Assembly: GCA_034437755.1 (NCBI GenBank)
Contig: DAOTTV010000041.1
Location: forward strand, 1 to 60,248
Source: JAUZRW01 sp034437755
GTDB taxonomy: Bacteria; Chloroflexota; Anaerolineae; Aggregatilineales; Phototrophicaceae
Reading direction: 5' to 3'
DNA length: 60,248 bases
Shown: one piece after another, positions 32,646-41,569 of the stretch
Numbering within the stretch: position 1 is the first letter of the stretch
How the letters are laid out: every line of letters starts with the position of its first letter
Made by a program: the position numbers and the translations under genes
Notes under the pieces: model-generated
The model's database searches: none
Seen by the model: the letters and a program-made list of their open reading frames with translations, nothing else
Told to the model about the DNA's origin: nothing

Positions 32646-35021
32646 ATGAACTGGAATCATCTGATGAACCGGGTACGTCCCGGTTTTTTACTTGCCATCG
32701 CGCTGATCTTATTCTGCGTTTATATGGCGACTTATGGCGCACGCATCCACAGCGCCGACACCCTGCGTATCATGGATGCCGCCAGCAGTGTCGCCCGCTT
32801 TGGCGATCTCAACCGCGATGAAGCCGTGTGGTTCACCCCGCCCGAAGCTAATCAATCGCTCGATTTACGCTACCCGCTGATCCCATACGAACGCAACGAA
32901 CCGCTGATGGTCTACACGGTCGCCATATTCTATCGCCTCGCTGACCTGTTGCCGCAGGTCGGTTACGTCCATATGATGTATTTCACCAATATCATCTGGA
33001 CAATCGGCACGGCGCTCTTGCTGGTCATCTGGGGGCGGCGCTTGGGCTATGACGACGGGACGACCACGATCACGGCTCTGCTCTTCGGGCTGGGGACAGT
33101 CGCCTGGCTTTATAGCAAATTCGTCTTTCGCGAGCCACAGGTGATGTTCTTATTGATGTTGAGCGCGCTCACCTTGTCGATCTGGCGCGATGCCCCGCGG
33201 CGCTGGGGCTGGTGCGTGCTGGCGCTTGGCGCGTTCATCGCGGCAATCCTGACGAAAAATTCGGCGATTGTCGCTCTGCCGGCTTTCTGCGTCTTGCTCC
33301 TGCGCGATCGCCCCCAGCGCACGCTCAATCGCGTGCTGGATGGTTTGCTCATCACGGGCATTATCACGCCGGCTCTGGTCGTCTTGATCGAACCGCTATA
33401 CACGCTTATCACGCCGATATTGGTGCAGATGGGCGCGAACCCAACCTACACCCGACCGGCTTTGCAGGCCTACTTGTTCAGTATCGGCGGTAGTCTGTGG
33501 GGCACGTCACCTGTGCTGTTGCTGGGTATCGCGGGTGCAGTCCTGCTGATACGGCAGGGCAAGCGACAACTCGTTTGGGTGGTTGTGCTGTTGCTGGCGG
33601 CATACGCTTTTGTTCACGCCGCTTATACTGGATCACATTGGTTCGGGGGCTTGTCATATCCGCCGCGCTTTCTCGTGCCGGTGCTTCCCTTTGCGATGCT
33701 TCTGGTGCTACCGGTCATCGCGCACCTGCGGACGGGCAAGGGGCATCGCGTGTGGTGGTGGGGGGGCGGGGGCATTGTCCTCTATGCCGTGAGCATCCAG
33801 ACAATCGCCGCTGTGTCCTTCACCGGCGTGTACGTCGATCTATTGCCCCCACAGGCAAATCGCCTGATCGAGTGGGCGGGTGGCATGACGAATCCGCGTT
33901 ATTTGCGCTGGGTGTTGCTCCCACAAACGTGGTCAACGCTGGGCTATGAGATTGCATGGTGGCGTGTTGATCGCATCGGTATCGCCTTCGGCTATCTCGC
34001 GCTTGCAGGCATCGTCACCATCAGTCTCGGTTGGCGTTCACGTTGTGCGCGCTGGTCGCTATACGGGCTACTGCTGATGACAATCACGCTGACCGCCCAC
34101 GGCATGCGCGTGCTGTATCAGCAAGATGTCGAATACTGGGCACAGACGCCGGCGCTGTTCGAGGTGCTGGAGATTGCCACGACACGCGCACAGGATGGCG
34201 AACCGCTGCTTATCACCTATGACTTATACAGCAAGTTCATCATGAACTACAGCGATACCAGCGCCTTCCGCCCGATCGGGATTGGCGTGCAACCGGGCGA
34301 AGCGATCAGCCAAGCGGTGCCGCCCCGCGTTGAGTCTGATGTACCTGCCGAGTTGTTGACTATCGCCGCGCCGCGCATGATCGATCATCTGGCTCAGCGC
34401 CATGATACGCTGTGGGTGCTGGCGCATAATACCCCCTTCATCCCGTGGAGTGTGCGTCCGGTCGAGCAATATATGAACCAGCGTTACTATCTAGTGCAGG
34501 CTCACGAGACAGCAGACCCGACAGTGCGCCTCCTCCAGTATGATGCTCATCAAGCGCCCAGCCCGTATACCATGCGCTTGCCACAACACACAACTGACCT
34601 GCGTTACGGCGATCATATCGCGCTCACTGGCGTGACTTTGCCGGCCGGCACGCATTATAGCGCGGGGGATACGGTGCCGCTGAGCTTACACTGGCAGACG
34701 GATGCGCCACTAGCGGCCGATTACGTCGTGGCGACCTTCATCGTCAAAGCCGATGCGGGGTATCCGCCCTTACAGGGGCGCGACTCGATGCCGGTCGATG
34801 GCTTCGCGCCGACATCGACATGGCGCACGACACAGCCCGTCATCGATAATCGCGCCCTACAGTTGCCCGCCGATATGCCGGACGGGCGCTACGATGTCTG
34901 GGTCTTGCTCTACGCGGCTGATAGTGGCGGGCAGGTGCGCTTGCCTGTCACGGCGGGTCAAGATCGTGAGGGGGATATTGGCGTTTTGCCGCTACAATTA
35001 TCAATCTCAAGCGAGCGTTAA
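32646..35021 (+). CDS. GT-C superfamily membrane glycosyltransferase-like protein
   Basis: A 791-residue polytopic protein. A first transmembrane helix (FLLAIALILFCVYMATYGA) precedes an outer loop with acidic residues (RIHSADTLRIMDAA, FGDLNRDEAVW), where GT39/GT-C enzymes keep their catalytic or acceptor Asp/Glu. About ten further helices follow to near residue 480. The C-terminal extracytoplasmic part ends in a beta-sandwich-like module (about 651-771: YGDHIALTGVTLPAGTHYSA...DYVVATFIV...DGRYDVWVLLY). Similar modules occur in the GT-C proteins at 38912-41554 and 41570-43513. It probably transfers a sugar from a polyprenyl-phosphate donor at the cell surface. Family level only. Confidence 0.72.
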   Translation: MNWNHLMNRVRPGFLLAIALILFCVYMATYGARIHSADTLRIMDAASSVARFGDLNRDEAVWFTPPEANQSLDLRYPLIPYERNEPLMVYTVAIFYRLADLLPQVGYVHMMYFTNIIWTIGTALLLVIWGRRLGYDDGTTTITALLFGLGTVAWLYSKFVFREPQVMFLLMLSALTLSIWRDAPRRWGWCVLALGAFIAAILTKNSAIVALPAFCVLLLRDRPQRTLNRVLDGLLITGIITPALVVLIEPLYTLITPILVQMGANPTYTRPALQAYLFSIGGSLWGTSPVLLLGIAGAVLLIRQGKRQLVWVVVLLLAAYAFVHAAYTGSHWFGGLSYPPRFLVPVLPFAMLLVLPVIAHLRTGKGHRVWWWGGGGIVLYAVSIQTIAAVSFTGVYVDLLPPQANRLIEWAGGMTNPRYLRWVLLPQTWSTLGYEIAWWRVDRIGIAFGYLALAGIVTISLGWRSRCARWSLYGLLLMTITLTAHGMRVLYQQDVEYWAQTPALFEVLEIATTRAQDGEPLLITYDLYSKFIMNYSDTSAFRPIGIGVQPGEAISQAVPPRVESDVPAELLTIAAPRMIDHLAQRHDTLWVLAHNTPFIPWSVRPVEQYMNQRYYLVQAHETADPTVRLLQYDAHQAPSPYTMRLPQHTTDLRYGDHIALTGVTLPAGTHYSAGDTVPLSLHWQTDAPLAADYVVATFIVKADAGYPPLQGRDSMPVDGFAPTSTWRTTQPVIDNRALQLPADMPDGRYDVWVLLYAADSGGQVRLPVTAGQDREGDIGVLPLQLSISSER

Positions 35022-35153
35022 CCTTATCCTCATCAACTTATTCTATTGTCTTTATTCACTTTACCCACTAATCAAAATAAATTGGTTATACTTGAGTCAT
35101 CTATGATTGTGTACGATATGGCTAGGTAATATGTCCGTTGATTAGGATGGTTT

Positions 35154-36968
35154 ATGTCATCAGAATTCACTGCAAATTCCACAACCGCGATCGCGAGTGA
35201 TTACTCCAGCGCGGTTCAATACATTATCTCTCACCTTAAGCGCCATCGCGTCGTTTTGATCGCGTTACTGATCGGCGCATTTAGCAATGCCGCGCTAGCA
35301 TCGGCGGTACCAGTCTTCATTGGGCAGATGTTCGACCGTCTGGTGAGCTTCCAAGCCGCTGAGATCACCGCGGATGATGCTCTGCGCTATTCCGTCTGGA
35401 TGGTACTGGCGATTTTCGGCTCGCAGGCGACGCGGGCAATCTTGCAGTTCATGCGTAATTTCTCGGCTGAGATTTTTTCGCAACGGATCGAACGTGACGT
35501 GCGCGACGAACTCTATGCCAGTTTGCTGGGCAAGAGTATGAAATTCCACGATATGCAACCCGTGGGCGATATCATGGCCCGCGTGACCAACGACGTGCGC
35601 GAACTGAACTTCATGATGAATCCCGGTTTTAATCTGGTGATCGGCTCGGGTATGTTCTTGATTATGCCCTTGATCATCTCGCCGTTCATCCATCCGCAAT
35701 TGATTCTCGTGCCTCTGCTGTTCGTCATCGCGCACTTGTTCGTGCAGTACAATCTCGTGACGACCGTACATCCGATCGCGCAGAACGTACGCGCCAGCTT
35801 CGGACGTATGAACAGCCGCCTGGCAGAGGCGCTCGGAGGCTTACAGGTCGTCAAGGGCACCGCGCAGGAAGACAACGAGATCGAACGCTTCCGCGGCTTC
35901 ACCTCGACCGTGCGCGATTACTTCATCGAGCAGGGCGAGATCGAAGCGCGTTATTTGTCCTTCTTACTGATCGGGCTGGCATTTGTCGGCGCGCTTTTGC
36001 ATAGCTACGCGCTCTATTCGGCTGGTGTGATCTCCAGCGGCGATGTCGTCAAGTTCATCGGTCAAATCTACTTGTTCCAGTTCCCGGTCTTCACGTCCTT
36101 GTTCTCGCTCTCGCGGATTGCGTCCGGTTATGCCGGTGCTGAGCGCATCCTCGCGATTATCAAAGAAGCGACCAATCTCGACCAGAACGCGGGTGGCTAC
36201 GAAGAGACGCTCCAAGGCGAAATTGTCTTCGATAATGTCAGCTTTGGCTATAAAGCCGATGTGCCAGTCGTCAAGAATTTGTCGTTCACGATCAAACCGG
36301 GGCAGACAGTCGCCATCGTCGGGCAGACGGGCGCGGGTAAGAGTACGATCACCAAGTTAATCAACCGGACTTATGATGTCAGCGACGGGGAAATCCTGAT
36401 CGACGGCGTGAACGTTCGCGATTGGAAGCTGGAATCTCTGCGTTCGCAGATCGGGAATATCGAACAGGATATTTTCTTGTTCAGCCGTACAATCGCCGGC
36501 AACATCGCCTTTGCTGACGATCACGCGACGCAAGAACAGATTGAAGCGGCGGCACAAAAAGCGCAGGCACACGACTTCATCATGAGCTTCCCCGGAGGCT
36601 ACGAGACGACAATCGGGCAACGGGGGATTACGCTCTCCGGCGGTCAACGTCAGCGCCTGGCACTCGCGCGTGCCTTCCAGAGTGACCCGCCGATTCTGAT
36701 TCTCGATGATAGCACCAGCGCGATTGATAGCGCCACCGAAGACGAAATCCAGAAGGCAATCTGGACCGCCGCCGAAGGGCGCACGACAATCTTAATCACG
36801 CATCGCCTGTCCCAAATTCGCTGGGCAGATCATATCATCGTGCTCAAGCGGGGGGAAGTCGTGGCACAAGGTACACATGAAGATTTACTCGACTCATCAG
36901 AAGCCTACCGCCGCATCTTCGCGCGTTATGATGATCCCGCCACGCAATCTGTAGAAACGGAGCAGTAA
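35154..36968 (+). CDS. ABC exporter half, degenerate ATP-site subunit of a heterodimer
   Basis: A 604-residue fused membrane/ATPase half transporter. The membrane domain (about 30-330) is type IV exporter-like. The ATPase has Walker A VGQTGAGKST (about 387-395), signature LSGGQRQRLALARAF and H-loop ITHRLS. Walker B reads LILDDSTSAID, with Asp519 where the catalytic Glu normally is. This is the pattern of the non-hydrolysing subunit in heterodimeric exporters such as TM287/288. The partner is encoded 3 nt downstream. The ATG at 35154 has AGGAT close upstream. Placed among GT-C genes, it may export or flip a lipid or glycan precursor, or it may be a drug exporter. Confidence 0.9.
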   Translation: MSSEFTANSTTAIASDYSSAVQYIISHLKRHRVVLIALLIGAFSNAALASAVPVFIGQMFDRLVSFQAAEITADDALRYSVWMVLAIFGSQATRAILQFMRNFSAEIFSQRIERDVRDELYASLLGKSMKFHDMQPVGDIMARVTNDVRELNFMMNPGFNLVIGSGMFLIMPLIISPFIHPQLILVPLLFVIAHLFVQYNLVTTVHPIAQNVRASFGRMNSRLAEALGGLQVVKGTAQEDNEIERFRGFTSTVRDYFIEQGEIEARYLSFLLIGLAFVGALLHSYALYSAGVISSGDVVKFIGQIYLFQFPVFTSLFSLSRIASGYAGAERILAIIKEATNLDQNAGGYEETLQGEIVFDNVSFGYKADVPVVKNLSFTIKPGQTVAIVGQTGAGKSTITKLINRTYDVSDGEILIDGVNVRDWKLESLRSQIGNIEQDIFLFSRTIAGNIAFADDHATQEQIEAAAQKAQAHDFIMSFPGGYETTIGQRGITLSGGQRQRLALARAFQSDPPILILDDSTSAIDSATEDEIQKAIWTAAEGRTTILITHRLSQIRWADHIIVLKRGEVVAQGTHEDLLDSSEAYRRIFARYDDPATQSVETEQ

Positions 36969-36971
36969 GTT

Positions 36972-38801
36972 ATGGGCTTTTTTGGCAATCTCGAAGCAGA
37001 TAAATACGATCGACAGTATACCGATACCTATCTTGCAAAGCGTATCTTTCAGTATATCGGGCGCTACCGTAATCGCCTCATCGGCGTGATGGTCGGCTTC
37101 ACCGTGCTGGCGGTGGTGCTTGCCCTGCGCCCGATCCTGATTGCAGAAGCGGTCGATGCTCTCGCGAGCGATGTCAATATCTTCTGGTTGATTACCGGCG
37201 GCTTGTTCATCGCCGGTGTGACGCAATACATCGCCAACTGGGCGCGGCGACGCTTGCTGACGCAGGTCGTTGGCAACGTCGTCGCTGAGATGCGTAACGA
37301 CTCTTTCACGTCGGCGGTCGATCGTGATCTCGCATTTTATGACCGCAACAAGACCGGCAAGATCGTCAGCCGCATCACCAGCGATACCCGCGAATTCGGC
37401 GATGTGGTCGTCTTCACCAGCGATGTGCTATCGCAATTGATTTCGGTATCCGTCTTGCTGGTCGTCCTCTTCGATCGCTCCTTAACGCTGACGCTGGTCT
37501 TGCTCTCCACAATTCCCTTGTATGGCATCGCCGCGATTGGCTTTCGTAATCTCGCCCGCCGTGTGACGCGCCAAGGCTCGCGGGCAATGGCTGTCGTCAA
37601 CGATAACATTCAAGAGAGCGTGACGGGCATCAGCGTGGCGAAGAACTTCCGCCGCGAAGCGATGATCTACAATGAATTTGTCGATGTGAATACACTGTCC
37701 TATGATACGAACTTGCGTCGGGGCTTCGTGCTGGCGCTGATCTTCCCAGCGATGAACTTGCTCATCGGTGTGTCGATCGGCTTGGTGCTGTACGTCGGCA
37801 CCCGCGTGCTTGTCTCGCCGGAAGCCGCGATTACTGCCGGAACGTGGTATCTCTTCCTGCAAGGGGTCGATCGCTTCCTGTTCCCGATCATCAATCTCGT
37901 TGCCTTCTGGAGTCAATTCCAGCAGGGTTTGAGCGCCGCCGAGCGCGTGTTCGCCTTGATTGACTCGGATAATACGGTCGTTCAGGAAGATAACAAGCGT
38001 GCCGATGGCATCAAAGGTCGGATACAGCTCAATGATGTTAGCTTCGCCTATGAAGACGAAAATTGGGTACTGGAACAATTCGATCTCGATATTCAACCCG
38101 GCGAGAGCGTCGCCTTCGTCGGGCATACGGGCGCGGGCAAGAGTACCATCACCAAGCTCGTCACGCGCTTCTACGAATTCCAGAAAGGCGAGATTCTCAT
38201 CGACGGACAGGATATTCGGTCGTTCGACCTGCAATCTTACCGCGCACGTCTGGGGATTGTGCCGCAACAACCGTTCTTGTTCAGCGGGACGATCATGGAA
38301 AATATCAAGTATGCGCGACCAGAAGCCACCGATGAAGAAGTCGAAGAACTGGCGAATAGCATCGGCGCTGGCGAATGGCTAGAAACCCTGCCCAATGGCT
38401 TATACAGCGATGTGGGCGAGCGTGGCGCACGCCTCAGCATGGGACAACGCCAGCTGGTGAGCCTCCTGCGTGTGATGATCCAGAAGCCGACCATCTTCAT
38501 CCTTGATGAAGCGACGGCGAGTATCGACCCCTTCACCGAGATGCAAATTCAAGAAGCGATCGATATTCTGCTAGCACAATCAACGTCGATCCTCATCGCG
38601 CACCGCCTCAGTACCGTTCGCAGTGCCGACCGCATTATCGTACTCAGCGACGGTAAAATCATCGAGCAGGGCAGTCATGAAGATTTGATCGAACAGGACG
38701 GTCATTACGCCGAACTCTACAACACTTATTTCCGTCATCAATCACTCAGCTATATCGAAAATGCCAAGGATATGCTCAGCTCGCAACCCGCAGGCGACTA
38801 A
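36972..38801 (+). CDS. ABC exporter half, hydrolysis-competent subunit of a heterodimer
   Basis: A 609-residue half transporter and partner of the gene 3 nt upstream. The membrane domain (about 35-330) is followed by an ATPase with Walker A VGHTGAGKST, Q-loop GIVPQQPFLFSG and Walker B FILDEATASIDP. Glu513 is the catalytic residue. Its signature motif is RLSMGQRQLVSL, where the usual second Gly is Met. In heterodimeric exporters the altered signature pairs with the partner's degenerate Walker site, leaving one active site. That match of two complementary defects strongly supports a true heterodimer. Confidence 0.91.
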   Translation: MGFFGNLEADKYDRQYTDTYLAKRIFQYIGRYRNRLIGVMVGFTVLAVVLALRPILIAEAVDALASDVNIFWLITGGLFIAGVTQYIANWARRRLLTQVVGNVVAEMRNDSFTSAVDRDLAFYDRNKTGKIVSRITSDTREFGDVVVFTSDVLSQLISVSVLLVVLFDRSLTLTLVLLSTIPLYGIAAIGFRNLARRVTRQGSRAMAVVNDNIQESVTGISVAKNFRREAMIYNEFVDVNTLSYDTNLRRGFVLALIFPAMNLLIGVSIGLVLYVGTRVLVSPEAAITAGTWYLFLQGVDRFLFPIINLVAFWSQFQQGLSAAERVFALIDSDNTVVQEDNKRADGIKGRIQLNDVSFAYEDENWVLEQFDLDIQPGESVAFVGHTGAGKSTITKLVTRFYEFQKGEILIDGQDIRSFDLQSYRARLGIVPQQPFLFSGTIMENIKYARPEATDEEVEELANSIGAGEWLETLPNGLYSDVGERGARLSMGQRQLVSLLRVMIQKPTIFILDEATASIDPFTEMQIQEAIDILLAQSTSILIAHRLSTVRSADRIIVLSDGKIIEQGSHEDLIEQDGHYAELYNTYFRHQSLSYIENAKDMLSSQPAGD

Positions 38802-38833
38802 TTGCGTACTTGCTAGACATGCCGCTATCCATC

Positions 38834-38876
38834 GGGGGCGATTACGCCTATACTGTAATCACCCCCATGCTGGGGG
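38834..38876 (+). terminator. Alternative hairpins between the ABC exporter and the next GT-C gene
   Basis: GGGGG-C-GATTAC (from 38834) pairs with GTAATC-A-CCCCC (to 38866). The same CCCCC (38862-38866) can instead pair with GGGGG at 38872-38876 across ATGCT. The two foldings exclude each other. No T-run follows, so it is either a weak terminator or an attenuator-like switch. Confidence 0.4.
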
Positions 38877-38911
38877 CATTATGAACCTGCGACTAGCGAT
38901 ATAGTGTGGCT

Positions 38912-41554
38912 ATGCAAGAACAAAACAACGATAAGACGATCTCACAACGCATCAATCACCGCTTAAGCCAACTGGTCGATTTCATCATGGCGTGGTTGCA
39001 TCGCGCCTTACTCGCGTTGCAACGCGCATGGGACTGGTGGCAAGCCGTCGATAAGCCCGAAATCCCGTTGACCCCTCTGCAATGGGTACTGGCATTTTAT
39101 CTGACTTTCGGCGTGATCTATATGTGGGCGACTCCCATCTTTGAAGCTAGCGATGAGCTATGGCATTTCGGCATGGTGGAGTATATCGCGGAAAATGGCG
39201 AACTCCCCGTACAAGACCCTGACAATCGCGATACGATCTATCGGCAAGAGGGGAGCCAACCCCCGCTTTATTATGCGCTCGCCGCCGCCCTCATCACGCC
39301 GATTGACATCAGCGACGCGGACGAATTCCGCCAAGAGAATCCCTATGCCCGCGCCGGTCGTCCCGGCGAATTTGGCAATAAGAATCTCGTCTTACATCCG
39401 TTTGACCCACCCCCGATGCGCGGTACGGTACTCGCTGTCTATTTGATTCGCACACTCAGCATGATGATGGGCGTTGTGACGATCTGGGCTGTCTATCAAA
39501 TCGGGCAGTTGATCGCCCCGCATCGGCCTGTCGTGGGTTTGATCGCAGCGGTGATTACGGCTTTCAACCCGATGTTCGTCTTTATCTCGGCATCTGTTAA
39601 CAATGATACGCTAGTCATCATGCTCGATGCGCTTGTGATCTGGCTCGGTATCCTGACAATGCGCGACGGCTTCGACACGCGCCGTAGTCTCGCGATTGCG
39701 CTTTTAATCGCGCTCGCCACCTTGACCAAGCTCAGCGCCTTGGTAATCGTGCCAGTGATGGCGCTCGGGGCGCTGTGGGTTGCCCAACGCGATAAAGATT
39801 GGCAGGGACTTCTGATTCTGGGCGCGTCGATGTTCGTGGCGTGGGCAACGATTGCCGGTTGGTGGTACTATCGCAATATCCAGCTCTACGGCGAGTTATT
39901 CGGCACGAATATGATGGTGCAGATTGCCGGCGCACGCCCCAATGATGATGTGTCGCTTTTCGGCATCCTCTTCACAGAATTCACGGGTTTTCGCATGTCT
40001 TATTGGGGCATCTTCGGCGGCTTCAACATCCAGACGACCGCAATCTTCTACGCGCTGATTGATTTCGCGGTGTTCCTCGCGATCTTCGGCGTGATGTTCC
40101 TCGTGGCGCAGTTGATCGCCATCCGCGACTTCAGCTATGCGCGGCGCGAGCTAACCCTGATGCTCTACCTGCTAGCGGTCGTCCTCATCGGTGGGATTGC
40201 GCTCCTCGGCTGGACATCGCAGACGCTAGCCTCACAAGGGCGCTTGATGTTCCCCTTCATCGCGGCGATCAGTCCCTTGTTGGCGGTCGGCATGGTCGAG
40301 TTAATCTGGTGGATGTTGTTCTTGCTCAGCCCGCCCGATCGATCTTTCGTTCGTGCGGGCGATGCTGTGCCCGATGATGTCTTGCGCCGCAGTATACAAT
40401 GGCCGATTCGCTTTCTAGGTGGTTTCGCGCTCTTGATCCCCTTCGTCACGATTGCGCCGGCTTATCGCGCCCCTGAGCCGATCGACGCGCTACCTGCCAG
40501 CGATCGCATCACATCAGTCTACGCCGACTACGGTCCGATAGAACTCGTCGGCTATGAGCATAGCGATCGCCGTTACCTGCCGGGTGATCCCGTCCGCTTG
40601 ACGTTCTACTGGCGCGTGACCGAGCAGACCGACGAAGATTTGACACTGAGCTTGACCTTGACCAGTCCCTACGACGATCGCCTCGGCGGGATTGATACCT
40701 TTCCCGGTGCGGGCACGTTGCGGACATCAACATGGGAAGTCGGGCGTATCTACCCCGATACGTATAACATGCGCCTCTTGCGGGCGATCAACCAGCGTTA
40801 TCCTTTCCGCGTCGATGTCAATTGGTATGAGTCAACGTCCGACCAAACGCTGACCGCGACTAACCGCGATGATACGCAAATTGACGATGTCATGCTCAAT
40901 GTCGGGGCGGTCGTCAATCCCAACTATACGATCAGCGTCAGCAACTTGCAATCTCTGCAAGATGTCGAACGGGCTGAGCGTGAGTTCGGCGATTTGATCC
41001 GCCTCGATTCGTATAACATCCAATCGCCGTTCACCGTCGAACTAGAATGGCTATCATTCGGACGACCAGATCAAGATTACACGGCGTTCGTCCATGTGAT
41101 GCGCGATGGCGAACTCGTCGGTCAATCCGATATATTCCCCGAATTGCCGACGCGCTACTGGGGTGTGAACGAGCGTTACATCACCCAACATCCGATCCAC
41201 TTCGATGAGGATGCGCTCGTCCCCAATCAAGACTATGAAGTGCTGGTGGGCTGGTACGAAAACGACGGCGATTCTTTCCCGCGTCTGCTCGTCAACGCGA
41301 GCGATGAAGAGAACGCGAGCGATACTTATCTGCTGACAACGATCATGACTGATGAGCAGGGCTTACCAATTTTGCCGGTGTTCGTCAATGATGAGGGCAC
41401 GCCAGAACCGGTTTTCGATAGCCGCGCGCCCGAAGCTAACGACGGACTATTGCCAGTCACCGCGCCTGATGTTGAAGACGAACCAACTGCATCCGCGTCG
41501 GTGACTGAAGAAGCAACGGCAGATGTCACCGAAGAAGCGGACGATAGGCCTTAG
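38912..41554 (+). CDS. GT-C superfamily membrane glycosyltransferase-like protein with two C-terminal beta modules
   Basis: An 880-residue protein. After an amphipathic N terminus, the first helix (LTPLQWVLAFYLTFGVIYMW) leads to ATPIFEASDELWHFGMVEYI, whose acidic DE is the GT39/DUF2142-type outer-loop motif. QPPLYYALAAAL and about ten more helices follow. The C terminus has two beta-sandwich-like modules, near residues 540-620 (IELVGYEHSDRRYLPGDPVR) and 697-797 (DYTAFVHVMRDGELVGQSDI). A disordered, Glu/Thr-rich tail follows. The ATG at 38912 is chosen; a GTG at 38906 is possible. It converges on the minus-strand glycan operon with a 15-nt gap. Confidence 0.75.
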   Translation: MQEQNNDKTISQRINHRLSQLVDFIMAWLHRALLALQRAWDWWQAVDKPEIPLTPLQWVLAFYLTFGVIYMWATPIFEASDELWHFGMVEYIAENGELPVQDPDNRDTIYRQEGSQPPLYYALAAALITPIDISDADEFRQENPYARAGRPGEFGNKNLVLHPFDPPPMRGTVLAVYLIRTLSMMMGVVTIWAVYQIGQLIAPHRPVVGLIAAVITAFNPMFVFISASVNNDTLVIMLDALVIWLGILTMRDGFDTRRSLAIALLIALATLTKLSALVIVPVMALGALWVAQRDKDWQGLLILGASMFVAWATIAGWWYYRNIQLYGELFGTNMMVQIAGARPNDDVSLFGILFTEFTGFRMSYWGIFGGFNIQTTAIFYALIDFAVFLAIFGVMFLVAQLIAIRDFSYARRELTLMLYLLAVVLIGGIALLGWTSQTLASQGRLMFPFIAAISPLLAVGMVELIWWMLFLLSPPDRSFVRAGDAVPDDVLRRSIQWPIRFLGGFALLIPFVTIAPAYRAPEPIDALPASDRITSVYADYGPIELVGYEHSDRRYLPGDPVRLTFYWRVTEQTDEDLTLSLTLTSPYDDRLGGIDTFPGAGTLRTSTWEVGRIYPDTYNMRLLRAINQRYPFRVDVNWYESTSDQTLTATNRDDTQIDDVMLNVGAVVNPNYTISVSNLQSLQDVERAEREFGDLIRLDSYNIQSPFTVELEWLSFGRPDQDYTAFVHVMRDGELVGQSDIFPELPTRYWGVNERYITQHPIHFDEDALVPNQDYEVLVGWYENDGDSFPRLLVNASDEENASDTYLLTTIMTDEQGLPILPVFVNDEGTPEPVFDSRAPEANDGLLPVTAPDVEDEPTASASVTEEATADVTEEADDRP

Positions 41555-41569
41555 GCGGTGTGAGGGTGG

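Noticed and set aside
37482..38270. 262-residue open frame on the minus strand
   Set aside because: Antisense to the ABC exporter subunit with intact motifs; no domain, no ribosome site.
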